Assembly: GCA_036346225.1 (NCBI GenBank)
Contig: JARFIW010001365.1
Coordinates: forward strand, 120,001-184,000
Length of the DNA stretch: 64,000 bases
Direction of reading: 5' to 3'
Source: Platerodrilus igneus
Lineage: Eukaryota > Arthropoda > Insecta > Coleoptera > Lycidae
The notes below the pieces were generated by a model. It had not been told where the DNA came from and did not search any database. It saw only the letters and a program-made list of their open reading frames with translations. Below, in pieces: positions 37,301-49,300 of the stretch. The position numbers and the translations under genes were made by a program. Position 1 is the first letter of the stretch, and each line of letters starts with the position of its first letter.

Positions 37301-40300
37301 AAACTCTTTTTTCTCACAAGTGGTGGTCCGGAGAAAAAATTGTGTATAAAAAGGTTAAATTTCTTTGTATGAGAATACCGTTTCACCTTCCAACAAATGT
37401 TGCCACTACAGATGCTGACAGGCAGAGGCCGCTGCTACCACTCGCTTGATAGGACTCGGTATTTAGGAGATATCCGTCTGACACATTTTGAGACAAAAAC
37501 TTGAATTCATACCCAATAGGTTTCCTTGAATTTGCTGCTTGCAGATGTGATAGTACCATTGATTAACCAAAGGATATTGCCATTTTCACTTAACCACATA
37601 CTTCTTATAAACACAGCATTTAAATGGTCTACGAATGGTATTACTTTATCAAACTTATCATTTGGTGATAATTCAGTAGCGTTCACAAAATGTAAATTCT
37701 TTAGTATTTCTCTATATCTATTACTAGACCTGACATCGTATTAGCAATAGCTTCACTTCAATGATCACAATGCAAGCTCTAAAACATGTATTTTTTGTTT
37801 TTCTGAAACTACCCAGAAATCAAAAGAATTGAAAAGAAAATTTTAGTTCTTCCACTGAGACTTAAAACAGTTTGTTTGAATTTTGCTGTGCAGCATACAA
37901 TACAGTTTATTCGTTGATGTAATTGTAAACAGCATTGGTCCAAAACAATTTATAAAGGTCAACTAGATTTTCCTTTGGGACCTGCGGGCGAGAGATGGTA
38001 ATGTTATCGGTATTACTTTCTGTAAAGTCTCTTTTCCTCCACTTTTCCTTAGTCTGTGTAAGCTATAGCTTCTTGTTATTGTTTACACCGCTTAACAAAA
38101 GCTTATTCTCATCGCTATTACAGGCATTTCTTCTTCTTCGCGGCGATGTGGTACCAGGGTTACTTCAACATGAGTTTTTAATATTTTTAGACAAGACTTT
38201 TCGGAAATACCAGCTGTAGTTTCGTTGTGTGATAATTCAAAGTCACCGTTCGAATTGTCAACAGGGGAGTTTGTTAGTTCTTCATTTAGCTTATTCAGTA
38301 ATTTGTTGAGACTGTCTGGGCAAGTATATTTCTTCTTCCCGTAAAATGCTTTACAGTCCCTTTTCTGCAAAAGTACGCATATTCTAATTAATAGGTAGCG
38401 TATGTAGCCATGTTACAATATTGGAACATACACAAATGGACGTAATCAAATACAAAATAAAAAGGTTAAATTTTCACACGGCACTTAAGTGTTCTTCAAA
38501 TTACAAATATTCACTATAAAGCAACACTCTGCTACGAGAGTGGCGAGTGGCAAGTGGGCAGGGTAGTATACCTACAACAAAAATCAAAGGAGGCCTGAAA
38601 TAAAGAAAGAACAAATACACACACTCATTCATACTCAAAACACAACATATCAACAAAAGAAACCTATAATTAAACACAATATGTACACCCAATAAATAAT
38701 TACACACTAAATCTAAAAAAAAAGTATCAACCAAAAGAGCAAATCATTTTTTTTTAAATGGTGAGCTGCCGGTTTTAGGTTACTCCCTAGATTGAGTTTC
38801 AAAAAAGGGAATTAAACGAAATTACCCCTCTAAAACCAACAGCTCTAAATCAGCATGGTAAATCTAAAACTATACATCTAATGGCAACAACATTTTCAAA
38901 TGTGCCAGCAAGCCTTCAAATCATTTTCACTTTAATAAGTTGTACACTATTAGTTATTTAAAGCAAATAGTAATGCATTCATATAGTGTCAATAAATCTC
39001 AAACTAATTCACTAATTTTTGTCTAAACGAATTAAATTTAGGAATGCATAAGCTAAAACCGAAAATCCCAACCGATATGGTTGCAATCGTAAATGATGGA
39101 GAAAGAAAACACTCACCCTCGAAGTTGCTGACGTCGAGGTTGAGTCACTAGCTGGTCCACAGCAGCAAATAAGTGGGCCTACGCCCATAAAGAACGCACT
39201 TAGCCTCCCATTAAAGCAAGGGACGACCATTTATCGTGGCTTGAAGGCAACCTGAAGAAGCTAGAGCAATTACCAGTAAAAATTGATTTAATTCCGACAA
39301 AAACTACAATCGTCTAAAAAGCCTAAATACACACCACGCTGTATAGCGTGCGCAAAATTTTCATAACGAAAAACGGAAACAACCCAACATTCCTACACGT
39401 GTCTCCGTTGTGTAGATTGGAAAGCAAATAAAATCAATTTTGTTCAGCCAGTGACCAGAGTTCAAAGTAATATTTCTAGTCAGAACTAACATGGAAAAAC
39501 ACAGTATGTATTGGAATAATACGCAGCTTTAATTCGACGAGTTCTTCTGACGGAAAACACATAAGAAGCAATTATCGAATATTTGGAACACGTTGGCGAC
39601 TATCTGAGTATAGCGTAAACTTTACGTTAGGGAATTCTGAGAAGTTGAATTTATTCTTAATTAGCAGAAGTATTTACCTAGTAAAATATACAGGATATTT
39701 AATTTATCGAATAAAGTTTTGTTTTAGAAGCAAAAGTATTGGCCAGCGTATTTCTTTTTAATTATAAATCGACGATTTTATTTAACCGTAGACATAGAAT
39801 TTAGATAAACGGATAATTAATTAGCAAAGGATTTGAGTTGAAAATTAATGTAAATAAAATAACCAATTATTGCCGAAAATGAACGATATATAATCTTTGA
39901 TAAACCCAACCCATAGAGCCATTAGAAAACCGCGATAACACTTCTTAGCACTTATTAGCATTTTTTAACCTCTTCTAAATTCATCGTTAACACGCGGCGT
40001 TGACAATATAAAAGTAAAACATTCATATGAATTTAAAACCGGTACTACCATCTAGTAAGTAGTAGCAAAAACCTAAGTGTTCCAAAATGATAAATCGTTA
40101 CGAGCGGATTAAATACCCTTTGATTTGGTTTAGGTCAATCGATTTATAGCGAAGCATATATGATCGTACAAAAATAGAGATTAAAACTTTTATTGGATTT
40201 TAATGATTTAGTAAGTCTGAAGCAATAAACATTAATATTTTTGCTTACGCACGGACGCGCGTGTACGGAGGTGATTGCATGTTCCTGCGTACATCGATGC

Positions 40301-43300
40301 ACGAGTATTAACGAGCGTGCAAACTGGCGGACTTGTTTACATAGGTGATTGAGTACGTGTCTGCGTAATCCCTTCTTGATGTGTACAATATGCTTGTGTT
40401 TGTGAGTGTGCATGAGTGAATACATGCGAGCGCGCACGTGCTTACGTACGCGCGCCTGTGTCATGTCATTAAACTGTTTTCCAAAGTATTCCGATGGATT
40501 AAAAACAGAGTTTTCGTTGGCGAAAGATCTATTTTACATACTGCTCGAAAAGAGTTCTGTCGATTTTGATTAAAATATTTATTGGATAAATATTTACGTG
40601 TTATTTTAGATGGACTAGTTTTGTTTTTGCGAAAAATGTAAAAAAATACATTTTTATGAGTTCGTATTATAAAAGATTTAATTGAATAACTAACACCTCA
40701 TACGTTTAAATATGTACGTGTCCATGCACACTCTTGCCAATAATGTCTAACATCTTGTAATATAAAATATATGGGGGTGTGAATTATTAGCCTAAGGCTA
40801 AATTGAAGATCTTCTTATGGTGAAGGGATCTTGACATTCTTCCGACTAAGCCAGGAGTCTATTCCTTGGGTAGAGCTTTAGGAGTGATCGTGGGTTTTAC
40901 GACAAAACATTGTTTACTTACTGACTCTAATATAACTAAAATAGGGGGGTGCAAAAGGGGCGCCACCAAGTCCTTAAATTTTTTAATCACCAGTTTGCCC
41001 TAAGGGATGATTTGGAAGTCCTTAAAGAGAAATATCGCATTTACTGCTAAAGCAAGAGCTTTAAAGAAAATATTATTAATATAACAATGAAGGACACAAA
41101 AGATGTACTCTTGCTACCTTATACTACAAAGAAAAAGAATAGCCATTTATATCAACAATTTAAACATTATTATATGTACTAATTTAGGCATTAAGCCTCT
41201 TGAAGGTGCTGTTTAATGCTTCTTTATCAAGACGCTGTTATAGACTTTACTTTTATAAAAGGGTATTTATACCTTTTTAACTCAATTACCCTATCTTTGA
41301 ATTCACTTGTCTAAAATAAAACAATTATGCAATTGAATTTAATGGTTGTTCTTTAATTAAAATTTTGCTTTCTAAGTAATAAAATTTTATGTAGAAAATA
41401 TACATCAAAATGTGGTCTAAAGTTTTCAACACCATGATTGATTATGAAAATTGCGACTGTCTACTAAGAATAAAAAGAAAATACCAATAACGTATTAAAC
41501 ATTTTTACAAGACTTTCCAAATAAATTACCCAAAATATACAGATCTGTTACCTTGGTTTACAAATGTTATTAAATATTCAAAGACTAAAAATTTTAGTTC
41601 TCGTAATTACTTAAGGTGTGATTGAATTTCAATGAAATACTTTGTTAGAATTAAATAAAGGTTTTCATATTCATTTGCAATAGTATCATGCATTTTCCTT
41701 GATTCAAACTGTGGTAAATTCTAAATAGCAAAAGTTTTCGTAATTACATGGTAAAACAAGAATCATAAATTCTTACAATGTTGTTTTCGATCATCTGCCT
41801 CAATGTTAAGATAGGCGAACAGCTGTAGTCATGTCTAAGTGATAGAAAAACGCTTACCTTACAAACAGTTGTTTTAAATGACATTGAAACAATTACGTTG
41901 TCGAATCCAGATGTGCTAGCCTGCGATCCTTTGACAAACAAATGACGTCAACGTACTGTCCATATTTTATTACGTAATATACTGGATTTTTACTGGAACC
42001 ATTTACATGAACTTAAGTGCATTTTATCTTCGCAAATCGAAACAAAATCGAACCATAAAACAGGCTATCCAAAGTACATCATTTTCCACTTGTGTTAAAC
42101 ACAAATTATTTAATTTAAGACAATGCAGTGTATTTTATAAATAATTTGAAAAGGATCTGTAGTCGTCAAAAAAGATTGTTACAATTTTGTGCAATTAGAA
42201 TCATGTCTAACAAATGAAGCACTGTTGCATCGAGTCAGTGCATAAACGCATTTATTTAATTAAACATCCTCACTTAAGTGGTTATAACTAAAATTTCTAC
42301 AGCGGTATTTATATGCTTATACTGATGTTTGGACAAACAGTTAAGAATGTTTCTTAAAGAAATTTGCAGACTAGTTTGGGGATCACGGTAAGAAGAACTA
42401 AACGATAATCATACACTCGGTTCTGTTACAACAACGAAAATCGACAAGTATCTAAGGCAGTATGCAAAGATCCGCCAGTGGTAATACGTATAATCTCAAA
42501 AATCTTAAGATTGCAGTGGAAAATTCTACGCATTGGGTAGTTACTAATTTCTATTGAAATACTTTTAAGCTGAAACTAAAAATGGTATGGTAAACAAAAC
42601 AATAATAATTTTGAAAGGTTCGTTATGCCCGATGACGTAATCATTTTCATTAACCAATGTAACAAAGATACATAAACAAAATACCAATATATTTAGAGTA
42701 CAAATATGTTTCTGGGAAAATGTTGAAGTTTGTTGGCAAGACAAAGAATATGGCGTTCTACTGGATTCTACAGGTGTTTTGAGAAATATTTTGGAATTAG
42801 AGCAATGTGTTTTTAAAACAATGTTAAGTCAAAATACGATCGTATGTGTCTGAAAAAATGCAAATTTTCGTCATTAAGAAAATAAACGTGATTGGACACT
42901 TTAGAAGAAATTCTCCAATGCAGCCCAGCACAATTCATATAACATGATATTGAATTCGAATGCAATTATATACTTCTGAGAAGCGGTAATTTTTTTTGAA
43001 ACAAAAAAGAAAATAGTTTGAAGTAGACTCAGAGGTATGGACTCCTAATTACGGGTTCTTTTCGTGGGTTACTTAAAAACATAAAATGAAAAATTACTAG
43101 ATTCCAGTTATGTGGTTTTATTCTCCACAATAATAAAGAAAAATGAATATCCTAGTTAACGCTTATACTCACTACTTAAAACAAAACACTTAAAAGGGTA
43201 CAAAACAACCATACTGCACCCCTCCTATTCTAGCTAAAATATTCCTAACTATTCAGGGTCAAACAACTACCGGACATAGGTAGAATAAACTTAGGTATTA

Positions 43301-46300
43301 ATAATAATGCTAGCAACTACTTATCCTAAATTATGCTAATATTAGTAACTAGAATTTTCCGGACCAATACTATTTCACTTTCACGCGCCCTTGAAGTTTA
43401 TTAATATATTTCTTTCCCCAAGTTCCGCGGTCTGATAACGTCGGCGAAGTAAAATATAACACCAAACGTAAATAAAATAATGTTAGATAGGGGCCCCTTT
43501 CTGCTCATATACAAACGAATCATCATCCTACAAGGCAAACAACTACCTTTTCACAAAACACGTGATGGTTGAAAGCAGTACTGGATAATATTTGTACCCA
43601 GATCACCACTATCCACAAACCGTGAATTCTAATATTTCTTCATCACAAAAAGTTGAGCATGCTTAATACTGTAAATTAATACGATACCTACAGATTTTAC
43701 TTTGTTCTGGATCCAAACCCAGCACTGCGTCACTTTCTCAGTTATTCTGTAAGCTTTAATTTCTAAAGCATCACTTTTACAAACGAAACCACATCAAATT
43801 CTCAACGCGAATATTAATATAAATAATCACGTTTCTTAATATATATCTCGCCTATTGTCTCACTCAGCCGACTATTCAGGCGCAAACTAACCGATTACGT
43901 ATCTGCCCGCACCCTCGTTCGCACCCCAGGATGCGCTTAGCGCTTAGATATAACTTACATACTAGAACACAACATTGTTTTCGATGCAAGGACAGAATTT
44001 TAAGAAGAGGGAAGATTGTAATATAACAAAATAATTATGTATACCGGGCGCGCCTAGCACAAGTTTTTAAGAGCACCAATCACTTTGAAAATTTTGAGGA
44101 AGGTGTGTAACCGCTACAATAGGTATAAGCAGTATTAAGTCCAAATGTGGTTATCTGTCTCTAACATAGTGTAGGATCTTCGTCATAGGAAAACGTGGAT
44201 CCTCTGTGTCCCGACCGGAAACTTTACAAACAATTCTAACGAAGGCCTTGAACCAACCACCGTAAATATGAAATAAATTTAAGTTAAAATGGAATGAAAC
44301 GTTTATTAGAAGAACACATTCGTTAGTGTGAAATAATTGCCATCAACCAGGTCAACTTACATAGAAATAATGCTGAAATAATTGGCAAAATCAATCAAGA
44401 TTGTTTTAAAACAGTGGTAAATTCAAACAAATGGTACATTTTTGCGAAAATGAGGAATTTTGTTAGTTAGAATATGAATTAGATCTACCGAACCAACAAT
44501 TTTAGGAAAAATTCTTATTAATGTCGTGGAACTAAAAACAATGAGTTTAAAACAACAAAGAGTTTAAAATGTGATGGTATGCTTCTGAGAAGATATAAAT
44601 TCTTGTAAATAGATTCATAAATATGAGTTTTAATGGTATGAACTCAACTTTAGAAGAAATTATGACAAAGCTCATGGAACCAACCGCAATTTATTTATAG
44701 CAATATCAAATGTAATGGTGTGCTTTGAAAAAATATCGAATTTTAATAGGTAAACGACAATGGCTTTCAATCAGACTAACTGCTTTAGAAATCTTGAGGG
44801 TCACGTATATAAATTATTATTAACACGTAAACCGCCGCAGAGCATTTTTAAGAATTGAAAAGTTTTCATCCTGTACAGCTGGCGGCCAAGTGGCTATGTC
44901 ATTTTAGTACCAACTGAACCGCCGACGTACAAGAGGAGAGCTATGTTTTGAGATAAATTGGATGCCGGCGTTTCAGGTTACGTACAATTCCCCGTATACT
45001 AGTTATTCTTCGTCGTACAAGTAAACATGTGCACCATTGGTTTGGCGATCGGAGCATGGCGAATATGAAAAAACATGTATCAAAAAACGAAAGCTTTATT
45101 TCTATTCATTATTTAATACACACAAAATTCAGTACAGAAATATACTTAAAAATGTTCAGGAACACACTGAATACAAATAAAAGGTTTTTCGGAAGATGTA
45201 TCGCAATACGTAGTTACTCTTTTCGCTGAATTTGCTGCTAGTTTCCAGTTTTGCTCCGCCGCTAATTTCTTGTAACAGTATAAACATCTTTTTCTGATTT
45301 TTCTATTCCTTTTGCATTTCTCTTCAGTCTGTTTCATTTCATGCTGTATCTTTTTTTGCTTCTTATCCTGTGTGAAACTTCGCCTTCACCTGTAATTTCC
45401 AAAAGCGACTCCACCAAAGGTTCCCAAAATTTTCTAACCAAAATTTTTGATGTTAAATAAACCAGCTTGTATGAAACTAAAGCATTAACTACAGATGAAC
45501 CCATCAATAATTCGATGGCAACTTTGTGATACCACCTTACCGATTTTCGGATAGGTGAAGAATATGTGGCCAATTGGTCGGACAAATCAATTTCCGTCTT
45601 TCCTGCTTTGTTCAACAATGCATTGAGGCTTTTTAATCTCTTCGCGCTTTCTCTTTAACTTACCGGTGTTTACTATGTCCAAAGTGTGATATGTGGAGAG
45701 CATTAACACATCTCTTTGTCTTTCCACTTAGATACAACGATTCCTTTTTCATTTTTTTTACCTATTATTTCTCCTTTTTTAGTTTTGCTGACACAACTTC
45801 CTTTGATAGACCTTTTCTGTTTTTTCTTAGGGTATCAGCTGAGTGAGTTTTTCGAGTTAAAAGTTGTTTTGCAAGAGGGTTGCTGGTATAGAAATTGACG
45901 TTTACCACAACTCTGCCTTCACCCAAAGAATACTTACACAGATCCATCACTGTACTTGTTGGGAGAGATACTTTCTGATTCGCGCTTTTGCCTTGATAAA
46001 CAGAAAACGATTAAGTATATCCTTTCTGATCGCACATCTTACTGAGCTCGATGCCATATTTATGCCGTTTTCCAGGAATATATTGTCTAAATTTTAGTCT
46101 ACCTCGAAAAGGAACCATGCTTTCATCAATTGCTATTATTTTTCTTGGCTGCGTTACCTGTTTGTATCTCAAATTAAAGTGAGAAACTAAAGGCTCGATT
46201 TTATGAAGACGACTATCTGTCTCTTCATTATTCGAAAAATGCCAAAAGCGCAGAAGAGATTGAAATCTGTTTCTTGGCATTGCTTTTGGAATGAGATTAT

Positions 46301-49300
46301 TTTTGTATATAGAGTGTGTGCTCCAGTAAGCCTCAATATTAGGGTAACCACTAAACCCATATGGCACAACACCAAAAAACTTTTTCATTTCCGGTAGTGT
46401 TACTGGCTTCCAAAGTGAAAGTTGGTTTTTTGACTTTGGTCTACCTAACTTTGTTATTACTTGTTGCGCATTTCGCTTCGTTTCTATAACCATCGTTTCT
46501 AACCAATCTTTGGTCACAAACAGGGAATAAACATTGAATTCTGTAAATGTACTTGTTGAAGCCAAATTTGGGTTTAGGCCTTCATTTCCTAAAAATGCAA
46601 AGGTTTGCTGATATTTTCCAGTTACTTCTTTCCATTCAGAAATCAGTATCGAATTGATACCAGAATTATCATTAGAAGCATTATCCGGGTAATGGTCTTC
46701 TTCGGAAAAACTGTCTTCTGAAGATATGGAAATACGGTGCTGAAAGTCCGGACCTCTGACACTATCATCACTATCAAACTCCTTGCCGACTTCGCTACTT
46801 TCTGACTCGGCAAAAATTTTTTCCGCTTCTTCTAGTAATTCGATGTCACTCAACGGCCTCTTATTTGAATCCATATTAATCGAAATGCTATCTTGACTTG
46901 TGATAAAATCGTAAAAAATCGCTTACCCGAAAAATATGAGAGTACAGTGTAGAAAAAAAAACTACGTATATCAAAATAAACTAAACGAATTTATCAATTT
47001 GTAAAACTGCCAACCGCATGCAAACTCGATCTGAAACTAACGGTCACTGACGACCACTTTACCGTAATGTCGCATTCACGCTAATAAATTCCCTCGCTTT
47101 TTACACATCGTAGGAGGGATAATGCATGTACGCCGCTTGTACTAATGGCAAATTTTAAATGTCAACTTTACATGCACGCCGCCTGTAGAGCTGGTTACCA
47201 ATACAAAATAATTATTAAATCGGTCTCTCGTTCAAAAATATGTTACTTAGATATTAGTTTCATGACGATACAAAGATGTGTACTATAAAAAAGCAAAGAC
47301 ATTTACGTAGTACCTCAAATATTTCTTTCGGCACATCAGTCCTACGTCAGTTGGTAGCTGGCTGTACCGGTGGCCGTTAACGTGTGAAACCTCCAAATGT
47401 GGTTATATTCCTTTGACTGGGCTACTGTTAATATACAAATGATGTTTAACTTTACCAACTCTTTTATAAAAAACTCTGACAAAGCTGGTAGTACCAACCA
47501 TCATGGATATAAAAATATGTAAATCTAAATATGATTATATGGTTATGTTGTAATAGAATTTTTACTTTTTGGTTAATATAAGGCAGAGGGTGGTTTCAAT
47601 TAATATGACATAGAGCCAAACGGTGTTGCCAAAAAGAATTATCTATGCTCGCGGACCTGTCTTTGTACAGTTTTAGGGCGCCACTACGTCAAACACATAA
47701 ACCAAAAAATAATCTTCTTAAGGAAAGACGTAGATAAATCTTAAGGGAATTAACTTATGCCTGAAGATAGATATTCAACAACATAACTTTGCTTCTTTTA
47801 CACTTAAACATTGTAACTAGAGTTTCAGAAATAAAACTATTACAGTAGTTTGCAGATATGCAATAAAGTTATTTGATGTTCTTGTATATACAAAAAAATT
47901 AATAAGATAAATTAAAGACAATCATAATTATAAGAGCATGGAGTGGAAAGGTCTTATCAATGTTGAATAGACAAATTAGCAGTTGTTAGTGGGCGAGGCC
48001 CATAATAAAAAATTATATCTTATTACATTAAGCGAACGCTTCAAACCTAGCAATTGTTAATGGGTGAAGCCCATCATAAAAAAATATTCAAGCAAAGATC
48101 TTTGTTCTCGGCTAACAAGGATAAGTCAAAGATTAGCTTATCATATAATTTGTTACAGAACATATGTTTGACTTGTTTGAGTAAACATGTAACTCCAGAT
48201 GTTTATCTAGCAGATGTTAAACTATTTAAATTTAACAAGTAATACAAAAAATTTAGTTAGATCATCTGACATAGTCTAAATAAAGTGAATTTATTTTTAC
48301 TGGAAAGCTTTCTAATTTTATATTCAAAAACACTAAAACTATTTCAAATCGTTAAGCAAATTATCTTATATGTATTCAGTGGCGCATAATTTATTTTAAT
48401 AAGAAAGCTTTTATACCTTAGTATATGAAAATATGCTACAATTTTTAAATAGTTTAACAATAAAACTTTAATATATTTAATGATCAGAAATGTTTTGAAT
48501 ATCTAAAAATCATTTAGGAAATTATTTATCCTTTAAGTCGACAACGTTACACCATGAATTTCTTGCTTGGGTCGATGTTTGTTACAACAAATAAGAACGT
48601 ATTCACCGAAGGAAAGTGTTTACACACACTTACAACACCTGCGGATTGTAACCACGTGCCAACGTCGTTACATTATCAACGGATGGAATGCCATCTTCAA
48701 AGCTTGATCGACTTTCATACATCACAAAATTATGCAAATCAATTACTGAAATCCATTATATATTTATCATTAAAGGTGAAACTTATAGGTGAAAATGCTT
48801 GCGTTTTATAGATCTTCTTCACTTCGCTGATTGTCTTCAATAAATATTTGCCCTCTTCATACACCATGCAACGTGTCTCTTCCAAGAATCTAATTTAATC
48901 CGACTCATCTTGGTAGGAAAACTATACTTCCACGTTTTTTAGTATTGCTTCTTTATCTGACTACATCCGGTACAAGAATGCATCAAGTACTTCGGGCAGA
49001 CGCCTTGAAACCCCACGCGCATGATTGCGCGGATCGATAAACAAGTCGACTACATATTTACGCCTGGATCGCGGCAATCCATCAAACATATAGCAATATG
49101 GTAATTGACTATAGGTGAAAACGTTACAATGTGAAGGTATAGACTTCCATTAGTAAAATAACAAAGGTGGCAATAAAACAGATCAATCATTTTGGACTAA
49201 ATTTTGAAAAGGCTAAGTAACCAGGACTATAAATTTGCGATAGTTTGAAATTCAAACGTTTTGATACGCTTATGGGAAGATATAGATTTAACATACGATG

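Noticed and set aside
43085..43985. Possible solo LTR on the minus strand
   Set aside because: AATAAA and higher GC alone are weak; no second copy, TG/CA ends or target duplication could be shown.
48810..49090. Possible minus-strand coding trace (for example SRIKFLEETRCMVYEEGKYL)
   Set aside because: Only one short stretch looks protein-like and no family was recognised. Not enough for a call.
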